From contig NZ_AP025667.1 in assembly GCF_022846655.1 (NCBI RefSeq), forward strand, positions 1 to 64,000: 64,000 bases of DNA, in the 5' to 3' direction. A program made the translations under genes and the position numbers. Source of the DNA: Streptomyces seoulensis (lineage in GTDB: Bacteria > Actinomycetota > Actinomycetes > Streptomycetales > Streptomycetaceae). A model generated the notes under the pieces. The model was not told where the DNA came from. It did not search any database and saw nothing but the letters and a program-made list of their open reading frames with translations. Positions 50,242 to 58,426 of the stretch are shown one piece after another (position 1 is the stretch's first letter; the number at the start of each line of letters is the position of its first letter).

Positions 50242-50373
50242 GGCTGCCGGAGCGTCCGCGTCCACAGACGGTGCCCCTAGACTGTGGGCGGCCAGGGACG
50301 GGGGCCAGCACCAGCGACACCGAGAGACCGAAGCGACAGGCGCCGCCCCTGTCAGCTCGTGGAAAGGCCGGAC

Positions 50374-51849
50374 GTGAACAAGCCCCTGCGCCGCATCGCA
50401 ATCTTCTGCGGACTGCTCGTCCTGGCATTGCTGATCCGCGACAACTGGCTCCAGTACGTGAAGGCCGACGAGCTCCGCACCGCCGGGGACAACCGCCGGG
50501 TCGCCATCGAGCGCTACGCCGCCCCGCGCGGCGACATCATCGTGGACGGCGAGCCGATAACGGGTTCGGTCGAGACCAAGGCCGGCGACTTCAAGTACAA
50601 GCGCACGTACAAGAACGGGCCCATGTGGGCCCCGGTCACCGGCTACTCCTCCCAGGCGTTCGACAGCACCCAGCTCGAGAAGATCAACGACGGCATCCTG
50701 ACCGGCAACGACGACCGGCTGTTCTTCCGCAACACCCTGGACATGCTGACCGGCAAGCCCAAGCAGGGCGGCAACGTCGTCACCACGCTCAACGCCGCGG
50801 CCCAGAAGGCCGCGTACGCCGGGCTGAAGAACCAGGGCGGCAAGGGCGCGGTCGTCGCGCTGGAGCCCTCCACCGGCAAGATCCTCTCGCTGGCCTCGTA
50901 CCCCTCGTACGACCCGTCGTCCTTCGCGGGTTCCCGTGACGGCGACGCGGCGGCCTGGGGGAAGCTCCAGAAGAAGAGCGACTCCGCCGACCCGATGCTC
51001 AACCGGGCGCTGCGCGAGACCTACCCGCCCGGCTCGACCTTCAAGGTGGTCACCGCCGCCGCGGCGCTGGAGAGCGGCAAGTACTCCTCGGCCGACCAGA
51101 AGACGGACAGCCCGCTGCCCTGGGTCATGCCCGGCACGCAGACCGAGCTGAAGAACGAGGGCAACATCCCCTGCAAGGACGCGACCATGCGCGTCGCGCT
51201 CCAGTTCTCCTGCAACACCGTCTTCGGCAAGATCGGCGCCGACCTCGGCAACGACAAGATGCTGGAAGAGGCGAAGAAGTTCGGCTTCACCTCGGAGCAC
51301 TTCACGCCGACCCGCGCCAACGCCTCGGTGTTCGGCAAGGACATGAACGACTCGCAGACCGCGCTGTCCTCCATCGGCCAGTTCGACACCGCCGCGACCC
51401 CGCTGCAGATGGCCATGGTCGCCTCCGCGGTCGCCAACGACGGCAAGCTGATGAAGCCGTACATGGTGGACTCGCTGCAGTCCTCCGGCATCGACCCGAT
51501 CGAGAAGACCGAGCCGCAGGAGTTGAACCAGCCGCTGTCGCCGGGCAACGCGCAGATCCTGCAGTCGATGATGGAGACCGTCGTCAAGGACGGCACCGGT
51601 AAGAACGCGCAGATCAACGGCGTGACCGTGGGCGGCAAGACCGGTACCGCGCAGCACGGTGTGGAGAACAGCGAGAACCCCTACGCGTGGTTCATCTCCT
51701 ACGCCAAGCTGCCCGACCACAGCGCTCCGGTGGCCGTGGCCGTGGTCATCGAGGACGACAACGCCGTCCGCGACGACATCTCCGGCGGCGGCCTGGCCGC
51801 CCCGATCGCGAAGAACGTCATGGAGGCGGTCATCAACTCCAAGAAGTGA
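50374..51849 (+). CDS. pbpA: class B penicillin-binding protein PbpA
   Basis: A 491-residue transpeptidase anchored by one N-terminal helix (RIAIFCGLLVLALLIRD). The three active-site motifs are STFK (PPGSTFKVV), SCN (LQFSCNTVFG) and KTGTAQ. It crosslinks peptidoglycan in partnership with the SEDS protein encoded upstream. GTG at 50374 is chosen, with GGAAAGG seven bases upstream; similarity starts there (VNKPLRRIAIF). No PASTA domain is present. It is followed 170 bp later by pknB. Confidence 0.95.
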   Translation: MNKPLRRIAIFCGLLVLALLIRDNWLQYVKADELRTAGDNRRVAIERYAAPRGDIIVDGEPITGSVETKAGDFKYKRTYKNGPMWAPVTGYSSQAFDSTQLEKINDGILTGNDDRLFFRNTLDMLTGKPKQGGNVVTTLNAAAQKAAYAGLKNQGGKGAVVALEPSTGKILSLASYPSYDPSSFAGSRDGDAAAWGKLQKKSDSADPMLNRALRETYPPGSTFKVVTAAAALESGKYSSADQKTDSPLPWVMPGTQTELKNEGNIPCKDATMRVALQFSCNTVFGKIGADLGNDKMLEEAKKFGFTSEHFTPTRANASVFGKDMNDSQTALSSIGQFDTAATPLQMAMVASAVANDGKLMKPYMVDSLQSSGIDPIEKTEPQELNQPLSPGNAQILQSMMETVVKDGTGKNAQINGVTVGGKTGTAQHGVENSENPYAWFISYAKLPDHSAPVAVAVVIEDDNAVRDDISGGGLAAPIAKNVMEAVINSKK

Positions 51850-51884
51850 CCCCGCTCACGTGTCCTTCACATCGGCGCACGTTG

Positions 51885-51903
51885 CGATACCGGTCCGGTA
51901 TCG
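51885..51903. promoter_or_regulatory. perfect inverted repeat upstream of pknB
   Basis: CGATACCGG-T-CCGGTATCG has 9-bp arms around a single base, in the 170 bp pbpA-pknB gap. It may be a protein-binding operator; a one-base centre makes an RNA hairpin less likely. A TACGGT-type -10 lies about 40 bp downstream. Confidence 0.45.
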
Positions 51904-52019
51904 GGTTACCGGCTTGGCCAGGTCACACAGAGCGAGCCGGGTACGGTAGGCCCGGACGGCAGCTCCGGCCGCGCACACCCGTGCCGGCCGGGACCGACGG
52001 AGAGGGCTGGTAAGTAGCT

Positions 52020-53993
52020 ATGGAAGAGCCGCGTCGCCTAGGCGGCCGGTACGAGCTGGGCCACGTGCTCGGCCGTGGTGGCATGGCCGAGGTCTACCTC
52101 GCGCATGACACCCGCCTCGGCCGCACCGTGGCGGTGAAGACGCTGCGCGCGGACCTCGCGCGTGATCCGTCCTTCCAGGCCCGGTTCCGCCGGGAGGCCC
52201 AGTCTGCCGCCTCGCTCAACCATCCCGCGATCGTCGCGGTCTACGACACGGGCGAGGACTACATCGACGGGGTCTCGATCCCGTACATCGTGATGGAGTA
52301 CGTCGACGGCTCCACGCTCCGTGAGCTGCTGCACTCCGGGCGCAAGCTGCTGCCCGAGCGCTCGATGGAGATGACCATCGGCATCCTCCAGGGCCTGGAG
52401 TACGCCCACCGCAGCGGCATCGTCCACCGGGACATCAAGCCGGCGAACGTCATGCTGACCCGCAACGGTCAGGTCAAGGTGATGGACTTCGGCATCGCCC
52501 GCGCCATGGGCGACTCCGGGATGACGATGACGCAGACCGCGGCCGTGATCGGCACCGCCCAGTACCTCTCGCCGGAGCAGGCCAAGGGCGAGCAGGTCGA
52601 CGCCCGTTCCGACCTGTACTCCACGGGCTGCCTCCTCTACGAGCTGCTGACCGTCCGTCCGCCGTTCGTCGGCGACTCCCCGGTGGCCGTGGCCTACCAG
52701 CACGTCCGCGAGGAGCCGCAGCCGCCGAGCGTGTTCGACCCCGAGATCACGCCGGAGATGGACGCGATCGTCCTCAAGGCGCTGACCAAGGACCCGGACT
52801 ACCGCTACCAGTCGGCCGACGAGATGCGCGCCGACATCGAGGCGTGCCTCGACGGCCAGCCCGTCGCCGCGACCGCGGCCATGAGCACGGTCGGCTACGG
52901 CTACGCCGACGACCAGGCCACCACCGCCATGCGGCAGGAGCCGGCCGGGGCGACGACGATGCTCCCGCCGATGAACCCGGACGACGGCGGCTACGGCTAC
53001 GACGACCGGCCCGACCGGCGGCGCCAGCAGAAGAAGAGCAACAACACCTCCACGATCCTGCTCGCGGTCGCGGGCGTGCTGGTGCTCGTCGGCGCCGTCC
53101 TGATCGGGATGTGGATCTTCTCCGGCAAGCCCGAGAAACCGTTCCAGGCGCCGAACTTCGTGGGCAGCTCCCTCGAGGACGCCCGGAAGATGGCGGAGGC
53201 CTCGGATCTGAAGCTGGGCGACATCACACGCAAGCCGTGTGACAACCAGCCCAAGAACAAGATCTGTACGCAGGACCCGGCGGCCGGCTCGGACGTCAAG
53301 AAGGACGACACCGTCAACCTGTCCGTCTCCACGGGCGCGCCCAAGGTGACGGTCCCGAGCGTCATCGGGCTCAGCTTCGACGACGCCAGGGACAAGCTGG
53401 AAGGCGACGACTACCAGCTCACGGTGAAGAAGGAGCTCCGCGTCTCCAGCGACACCCCCGGCAACGTTCTCGACCAGAACCCCGTCGGCGGCAACGAGGT
53501 CCAGAAGGGCTCGAAGATCACTCTGATCGTCGCCAAGGCGGAGGAGAAGATCGCGGTTCCGGACGTCACCGGCAAGACCTGTGACGAGGCCAAGGCCGCC
53601 CTCCAGCAGGCGGGCCTCGCCCCGACCTGCAACGACCAGCCCGTGGCCGACCCGGCCCAGAACGGCAAGGTCCAGAGCACCAACCCGCCGGCCGGCACGC
53701 AGGTCAAGAAGAACACCCCGGTGTCCGTCAGCGTGGGCAAGAACGACACCCCGCAGCAGGTCCAGGTGCCCGAGGTCCGCAACCAGGCCCTCAAGGACGC
53801 CCGCAAGGCCCTCACCGACCTCGGCCTCCAGGTCCAGGCCCAGGGGCCGGGCGCCGGAGACGAGAACGGCCTGGTCTTCCAGCAGAACCCCCAGCCCGGC
53901 ACCCCGGTCAACAAGGGCGACACCGTGACCCTCGGGGTCGTGAGCCAGGGTGGCAACAACGGCGGCGGCATCTTCGGCGGCCAGAACGGCTGA
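52020..53993 (+). CDS. pknB: PASTA-domain Ser/Thr protein kinase PknB
   Basis: A 657-residue essential-type kinase. The kinase domain is at 12-275 (LGRGGMAEVYLA, VAVKTL, HRDIKPANVML, DFGIARAM, TMTQTAAVIGTAQYLSPEQA). One transmembrane helix lies near 345-368 (ILLAVAGVLVLVGAVLIGMW). Four extracellular PASTA repeats follow (start motifs APNFVGSS, VPSVIGLS, VPDVTGKT, VPEVRNQA), and a Gly/Asn-rich end. PASTA repeats bind muropeptides and lipid II. In contrast to mycobacteria there is no adjacent pknA. GAGAGGG lies upstream of the ATG. Confidence 0.96.
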   Translation: MEEPRRLGGRYELGHVLGRGGMAEVYLAHDTRLGRTVAVKTLRADLARDPSFQARFRREAQSAASLNHPAIVAVYDTGEDYIDGVSIPYIVMEYVDGSTLRELLHSGRKLLPERSMEMTIGILQGLEYAHRSGIVHRDIKPANVMLTRNGQVKVMDFGIARAMGDSGMTMTQTAAVIGTAQYLSPEQAKGEQVDARSDLYSTGCLLYELLTVRPPFVGDSPVAVAYQHVREEPQPPSVFDPEITPEMDAIVLKALTKDPDYRYQSADEMRADIEACLDGQPVAATAAMSTVGYGYADDQATTAMRQEPAGATTMLPPMNPDDGGYGYDDRPDRRRQQKKSNNTSTILLAVAGVLVLVGAVLIGMWIFSGKPEKPFQAPNFVGSSLEDARKMAEASDLKLGDITRKPCDNQPKNKICTQDPAAGSDVKKDDTVNLSVSTGAPKVTVPSVIGLSFDDARDKLEGDDYQLTVKKELRVSSDTPGNVLDQNPVGGNEVQKGSKITLIVAKAEEKIAVPDVTGKTCDEAKAALQQAGLAPTCNDQPVADPAQNGKVQSTNPPAGTQVKKNTPVSVSVGKNDTPQQVQVPEVRNQALKDARKALTDLGLQVQAQGPGAGDENGLVFQQNPQPGTPVNKGDTVTLGVVSQGGNNGGGIFGGQNG

Positions 53994-54010
53994 CCCGCCC
54001 CGCGTACCGA

Positions 54011-54055
54011 CGACACAGTCCCCCGGCACCCATTCGGTGCCGGGGGACTGTGTCG
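54011..54055. terminator. strong terminator after pknB
   Basis: CGACACAGTCCCCCGGCACC-CATTC-GGTGCCGGGGGACTGTGTCG is a perfect 20-bp stem (54011-54030 and 54036-54055). It lies between the convergent pknB and sortase genes and can serve both. Confidence 0.92.
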
Positions 54056-54084
54056 TTCTCCGCTCGTGCCCTGGAGGGCGTCGG

Positions 54085-54846
54085 TCAGCGCAGTTCCTTC
54101 GGAGGCGTCCGGTCGCTGTCCACCTTCTCGGTGCGGACCAGTTCCGCCCAGACCACGTAGCGGTAGCGGCTCGTGTAGACCGGGGTGCAGGTCGTCAGGG
54201 TGATGTAGTGGCCCGGCTCGGCCTTGCCGGATTCCTTCGGGACCTGGGCGAGGACGTCGACGTTGTACTTCGAGGTCTCGGGGAGGACCGAGTAGACCTT
54301 GTAGACGTACCACTCGTCCTTGGTCTCGAAGACGACCGGGTCGCCCTCCCGCACCTTGTCGATGTTGTGGAACTTGGCGCCGTGGCCGTCGCGGTGGGCG
54401 GCGAGGGTGAAGTTGCCCTTCTTGCCGGTCATCGGGAGCGTGGCCTTGGCCGGGTCGGTGTAGTAGCCGGCCACACCCTCGTCGAGGACGTCCGGAGAGG
54501 TGCCCTTCTCCACCAGCACGGTGCCGTTGCGCATGGCCGGGACATGGAGGAAGCCGATGCCCTGCTTGGTGTCCAGCGCGCCGGGGCCGGTGCTGGCGTG
54601 CGCCCAGTTGTCGCGGACCTTGTCGGCCTGCCGGTCGGCGTGCCGGTCGGCGACGACGTTCGTCCACCACAGCGAGTAGACGACGAAGAGACCGAGCACG
54701 ATCCCGGCCGTGATGAGGAGTTCCCCGAGGAAGCTGACCGCGAGGGCGATCGGCCCCTGCCCCCGCGGCGGGCCCCCGCCCGTACCGGACGCGGCCGTGT
54801 GCTCTTCGGTGCCGTCGGCGGTCGCTGCCACAGATCCCCTGCCCAT
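54085..54846 (-). CDS. class E sortase
   Basis: A 253-residue membrane transpeptidase that attaches secreted proteins to peptidoglycan. It has a Gly/Thr-rich cytoplasmic N-terminus, one membrane helix (LGELLITAGIVLGLFVVYSLWW) and the catalytic domain with His in LAAHRDGHG, Cys in TLTTCTPVYTSRYR and the Arg in the same segment. Class E enzymes of Streptomyces recognise LAxTG on chaplins and other surface proteins. A second class E sortase lies 32 bp upstream in the same orientation; the two are probably co-expressed. Confidence 0.93.
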   Translation of the reverse strand: MGRGSVAATADGTEEHTAASGTGGGPPRGQGPIALAVSFLGELLITAGIVLGLFVVYSLWWTNVVADRHADRQADKVRDNWAHASTGPGALDTKQGIGFLHVPAMRNGTVLVEKGTSPDVLDEGVAGYYTDPAKATLPMTGKKGNFTLAAHRDGHGAKFHNIDKVREGDPVVFETKDEWYVYKVYSVLPETSKYNVDVLAQVPKESGKAEPGHYITLTTCTPVYTSRYRYVVWAELVRTEKVDSDRTPPKELR

Positions 54847-54878
54847 GTTCTGCTCTTCGGCTGATCGGCGGACCGCCG

Positions 54879-55961
54879 CTACTGGATGAGCGCGTCCGGC
54901 TTGCCCTTGCTGCGCGGGCGTTCCTCGACCATCTTGCCCCAGACGATCAGCCGGTACTTGCTGGTGAACTCGGGCGTGCAGGTGGTCAGGGTGATGTACC
55001 GCCCCTGCTGGGTGAACCCGGACCCCTTGGGCACCGGATTCAGCACACTGGTGTTGGACGGCGGCGTCACCGGCAGCATCGACGCCACCTTGTACACGAA
55101 GTACTCGTCCTGCGTCTCGACCACGACCGCGTCGCCCGCCACCAGCCGGTTGACGTAGCGGAACGGCTCACCATGGGTGTTGCGGTGCGCGGCGAGCCCG
55201 AAGTTGCCCGTCTTGTCGTACGGCATCGCCGTCTTCAGCGGGGCCTCGCCGTAGTGGCCGACCATGCCCTTGTCGAGCACGTTCTTGTTGCTGACGCCCT
55301 CCGCGATCGGCGCGACCACGTCCAGCTTGGGGATGTGCAGGATGGCGAACCCCTGCCCCGGCTCGAACGCACCCGGCGCCCGCTTGCCGTTCGCCCAGTC
55401 GTCCTGGAGCTGGCTCGTCTCGCTGCCCGCCTCCGCGTGCGCCCGGACGTTCGTCCACCAGAGCTGGTAGGTGACGAACAGCAGCATGACCACGCCGGTG
55501 GTGATGAAGATTTCGCCGACCGCCCGGCTCACCAGGACCGCCGCCCCCGGCTTGCGCGCCCGCGCCTGCTGCCGGGCCTCCATCCGCGACAGCGGCCGCC
55601 CCGAGCCCGACCCGGACCCCGCCGGTACCGCCGCTCCCGTGTCCCGGCCACCGCCACGCCGTCCACCGTGCCCGCCGCCACGCTTGGCGGCCTTCCTGCG
55701 GGCCGCGCGGCCTCCGGTGGCTGATCCGGCGCCCGAGGCTCCGGCGGAGGCGCTCAGCGAGCCGTACGCGCCCTCCGGCGCACCGGGCATCCGCAGCGCC
55801 ATCGTCCGGTCGTCCAGCGGGAGTTCGGGCATCGGCGCGTAGTCGTCCACGGCGGGCATCCGCGCCGTTCCCGGATCGGCCGGGCCCATGAACGCCGGAC
55901 CGTAGGACCCGTACGGCACCCCGCCGTACCCGTCCTCGCGCTCCGGGCGCGGCGTGGTCAC
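54879..55961 (-). CDS. class E sortase with long cytoplasmic extension
   Basis: A 360-residue sortase. The C-terminal half matches the neighbouring sortase (membrane helix GEIFITTGVVMLLFVTYQLWW, His in LAAHRNTHG, Cys in TLTTCTPEFTSKYR). The N-terminal 145 residues are low complexity (Pro/Gly/Tyr then Arg/Lys-rich), absent from the shorter enzyme and possibly a regulatory or membrane-surface segment. GTG at 55961 overlaps the pabA stop by four bases (GTGA); similarity to known starts further upstream is lacking. Confidence 0.92.
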   Translation of the reverse strand: MTTPRPEREDGYGGVPYGSYGPAFMGPADPGTARMPAVDDYAPMPELPLDDRTMALRMPGAPEGAYGSLSASAGASGAGSATGGRAARRKAAKRGGGHGGRRGGGRDTGAAVPAGSGSGSGRPLSRMEARQQARARKPGAAVLVSRAVGEIFITTGVVMLLFVTYQLWWTNVRAHAEAGSETSQLQDDWANGKRAPGAFEPGQGFAILHIPKLDVVAPIAEGVSNKNVLDKGMVGHYGEAPLKTAMPYDKTGNFGLAAHRNTHGEPFRYVNRLVAGDAVVVETQDEYFVYKVASMLPVTPPSNTSVLNPVPKGSGFTQQGRYITLTTCTPEFTSKYRLIVWGKMVEERPRSKGKPDALIQ

Positions 55962-56599
55962 GCCGAGGCCCTGCCCACCACCGGGGCGAGCCCCGCCGAC
56001 CTCGCCACCGCGTCGCGGTCGCCGCACTCGGCCAGCCAGTTGGCCAGCATCCGGTGGCCGTGCTCGGTCAGCACCGACTCGGGATGGAACTGCACGCCCT
56101 CCACCGGGAGTTCACGGTGGCGCAGCCCCATGATGATCCCGTCCTCGGTGCGGGCGGTGACCTCGAGCTCGGCGGGCACGGTGGCCGGCTCGGCGGCCAG
56201 CGAGTGGTACCGGGTGGCGATGAACGGCGTCGGGAGGCCGGCGAAGACACCCCGGCCCTCGTGGATCACGGGCGAGGTCTTGCCGTGCAGCAGCTCCGGC
56301 GCCCGGTCGACCACACCGCCGTAGGCGACCTGCATCGACTGCATGCCGAGGCAGACCCCGAAGACCGGGACGCCGGTCGCGGCGCAGTGCCGGACCATGT
56401 CCACGCAGACCCCGGCCTCCTCGGGCGTGCCCGGTCCGGGCGAGAGGAGGACGCCGTCGAAACCGTCCTGGGCGTGGGCCGTGGTCACCTCGTCGTTGCG
56501 CAGCACCTCGCACTCGGCGCCGAGCTGGTACAGGTACTGGACGAGGTTGAAGACGAAGCTGTCGTAGTTGTCGACGACGAGAATCCGCGCGCTGCTCAC
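55958..56599 (-). CDS. pabA: aminodeoxychorismate/anthranilate synthase component II (glutamine amidotransferase)
   Basis: A 213-residue class I glutamine amidotransferase. Motifs are NYDSFVFNLVQYL, LLSPGPGTPEEAG, the nucleophile in VFGVCLGMQSM and the His-Glu pair in GVQFHPESV. It supplies ammonia for p-aminobenzoate (folate) or anthranilate synthesis; the synthase partner is not in the window. In mycobacteria the equivalent gene (trpG) also sits next to pknB. The GTG at 56599 overlaps the small membrane protein's stop (GTGA). Confidence 0.94.
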   Translation of the reverse strand: MSSARILVVDNYDSFVFNLVQYLYQLGAECEVLRNDEVTTAHAQDGFDGVLLSPGPGTPEEAGVCVDMVRHCAATGVPVFGVCLGMQSMQVAYGGVVDRAPELLHGKTSPVIHEGRGVFAGLPTPFIATRYHSLAAEPATVPAELEVTARTEDGIIMGLRHRELPVEGVQFHPESVLTEHGHRMLANWLAECGDRDAVARSAGLAPVVGRASA

Positions 56600-56757
56600 T
56601 GGTTGTCCACCGTCACATCGTTGAAGGGCAGCAGCGGTTCCGCCCAGGGGAACACGTACTGGAACAGGACGTAGACCGCGGCCACGACGAGCACGAGCGA
56701 GATCAGTGCCCTCACCAACGCGTTGCCCGGCAGATGCCGCCAGATCCAGCCGTACAT
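56596..56757 (-). CDS. 53-residue single-helix membrane protein
   Basis: A very small protein with one hydrophobic helix (ALVRALISLVLVVAAVYVLF) and a short acidic outer tail (NDVTVDNQ). The ATG at 56757 has an excellent SD (GGAAGGG). It is translationally coupled to pabA by a GTGA overlap and ahead of the two sortases, so the four form one operon. The function is unknown; an accessory to the sortases is a guess from position. Confidence 0.8.
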   Translation of the reverse strand: MYGWIWRHLPGNALVRALISLVLVVAAVYVLFQYVFPWAEPLLPFNDVTVDNQ

Positions 56758-56959
56758 GCCGTCCCTTCCGTTCCTCCACGGCTCCTGACTCACGCCGTAC
56801 GGCACCAGACTAACGGCGCCGGGTCCGTCACCGGCCTGCCTGGAGCACACCTGGACATACGGGTCCGGGCCCCGATCACCTCAACGACGAGCGTGCCGTT
56901 TTCGCGCCGCTCCAGGCCCGCCGGGGCGGGCGAACATGCGGTCGCCGGGTGAGCTGCGG

Positions 56960-57748
56960 CTACTTCACCGGGGTCGCGTAGTGCAGGTCGACGGTGCCGG
57001 TGTAGCCGGGCAGGGTGACGGTGCCCTCGTCGGCCACGTCCCAGCCGAGGCCGTAGACGTTGACGTACACCATGTAGTTCTGGATCGCCTTGCTCGCGGC
57101 GAGCGCCTGCTTCAGCCGGTCCGGGTCACCCACAGCGGTGATCTTGTACGGGGGCGAGTAGACCCGGCCCTGGAGGATCAGGGTGTTGCCGACGCAGCGG
57201 ACCGCGCTGGTGGAGATCAGCCGCTGGTCCATGACCTTGATGCCTTGGGCGCCGCCGTGCCACAGCGCGTTGACCACCGCCTGGAGGTCCTGCTGGTGGA
57301 TGACGAGGTAGTCGGGCTGCGGCGGGGGATAGCCGGGGAGCTTGGCGGTGGCGTTCGGCGGGGCGTCGTTGAGGGTGACGGTGACCGCCTTGCCGGTGAG
57401 CCGCTCGGTGCCGGCGCTCTTCTCGAGACCGCCCAGCCGCTCGTCCTGGGCACGGCTGCTGCCGTCGTCGCCCTCGGCCAGCGATTCGACGTTGTGCCGC
57501 AGTGTGGCGTTGGACTCGTCCAGGCCCTGGTTCTTCCGGCTGCGCTCCTGGATCAGGTCCGACAGCTTCAGCAGCGAGGTGTCGGTGCGCAGGTCGGTGC
57601 CCTTGGCGGTGTTGAAGCTGGTCACGAAGATGAGCCCGGCCAGAGCGAAGACCCCGGCGGTGAGAATCCGGACCGGCCTGAAGCGCGGACGACGGGCCGG
57701 AGCGGAACCCATTGATTCCGTACCCTGGGAGTCGGCAGAATTGCTCAA
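56960..57748 (-). CDS. DUF881 family membrane protein
   Basis: A 262-residue protein with a basic N-terminus, one membrane helix (ILTAGVFALAGLIFVTSF), a coiled-coil-like segment (LSDLIQERSRKNQGLDESNA) and a DUF881 domain (GKAVTVTLNDAP, LVIHQQDLQAVVNALWHGGA, YKITAVGDPDRLKQAL). Homologues (YlxW/YlxX) are associated with division gene clusters and this is the Rv0012-like gene next to crgA in actinobacteria. The TTG start at 57748 lies after GGAG and AAGGG; ATG 57715 (MGSAP) is an alternative. It is divergent from crgA. Confidence 0.9.
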   Translation of the reverse strand: MSNSADSQGTESMGSAPARRPRFRPVRILTAGVFALAGLIFVTSFNTAKGTDLRTDTSLLKLSDLIQERSRKNQGLDESNATLRHNVESLAEGDDGSSRAQDERLGGLEKSAGTERLTGKAVTVTLNDAPPNATAKLPGYPPPQPDYLVIHQQDLQAVVNALWHGGAQGIKVMDQRLISTSAVRCVGNTLILQGRVYSPPYKITAVGDPDRLKQALAASKAIQNYMVYVNVYGLGWDVADEGTVTLPGYTGTVDLHYATPVK

Positions 57749-57901
57749 CGTACCCTTATCTCCTTCGGCGCCGCGGAAGCACTACGCTAACGGACGTCCG
57801 GGGGAGCGCTCAGTGTGCCCTTGCCGTCCCCTCGTACGCTGCCCCGAGCCCGACCCAGACACCTGCGCGGCCACGCAGCGCATCGACAGGGAGAGACCTT
57901 C

Positions 57902-58156
57902 GTGCCGAAGTCACGTATCCGCAAGAAGGCCGACTACACGCCGCCGCCCGTCAAGCAGGCGCAGGCCATCAAGCTCACCAACAGCGCCTGGGTCGCGCCC
58001 GTCATGCTGACCATGTTCCTCATCGGCCTGGCGTGGATCGTGGTGTTCTACGTGACCGACGGCTCGCTGCCGATCGACAGCCTGGACAACTGGAACATCG
58101 TCGTCGGCTTCGGCTTCATCGCGGCGGGCTTCGGCGTCTCCACCCAGTGGAAGTGA
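57902..58156 (+). CDS. crgA: cell division protein CrgA
   Basis: An 84-residue protein with the CrgA layout: a basic N-terminus ([16 protein letters not shown]), helix 1 ([22 protein letters not shown]), a short loop containing the conserved [10 protein letters not shown], and helix 2. CrgA inhibits or times FtsZ-ring and divisome assembly and is needed for proper sporulation septation in Streptomyces. GTG at 57902, with GGGAGAG upstream. A hairpin overlaps its stop and DnaA boxes follow. Confidence 0.96.
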   Translation: MPKSRIRKKADYTPPPVKQAQAIKLTNSAWVAPVMLTMFLIGLAWIVVFYVTDGSLPIDSLDNWNIVVGFGFIAAGFGVSTQWK

Positions 58157-58175
58157 CCGGGCTCCAGGCCCGGTC
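58155..58175. terminator. terminator overlapping the crgA stop
   Basis: GACCGGGC-TCCAG-GCCCGGTC is a perfect 8-bp stem starting within the TGA stop codon. Confidence 0.6.
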
Positions 58176-58207
58176 CCGGCGAGCTCTACCCACGGCTCTC
58201 CGCTGAG

Positions 58208-58418
58208 TTATCCACAGGCCAAGGCAGTTTCCACATCCCCCTGGGGAAAAGGAATACGATCTGTGGATAACTAATCCCCGGTTGACGCCGGAAACACCAT
58301 CCCACGACTGTTCACCATCTCAGCGCCCCCTGCCTGACCTGCGGATACTCATCCGAGCGGCGGGGGGCACAGTCGTTACCGCACAGTGTGCACAAGATCG
58401 GACACACACTGTGGACAA
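58208..58418. promoter_or_regulatory. cluster of three DnaA boxes between crgA and the rhomboid gene
   Basis: TTATCCACAG (58208-58217, plus) and its reverse complement at 58261-58270 face each other 43 bp apart, and TTGTCCACAG (minus, 58409-58418) ends eight bases before the rhomboid stop. The interval 58220-58300 is AT-richer than its surroundings. The gap is too short and has too few boxes to be the main oriC. Confidence 0.6.
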
Positions 58419-58426
58419 GTTCGGTC

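Noticed and set aside
50284..50373. Longer start for pbpA
   Set aside because: The extension is Arg/Pro-rich with no homology; GTG 50374 has GGAAAGG and precedes the membrane anchor directly.
52038..54029. A 663-codon minus-strand frame opposite pknB
   Set aside because: Shadow frame of the PASTA kinase; no domain, and it overlaps a strong terminator.
58208..58418. Possible main oriC
   Set aside because: Only three DnaA boxes within about 210 bp, whereas Streptomyces oriC has many boxes between dnaA and dnaN, which are not in the window.
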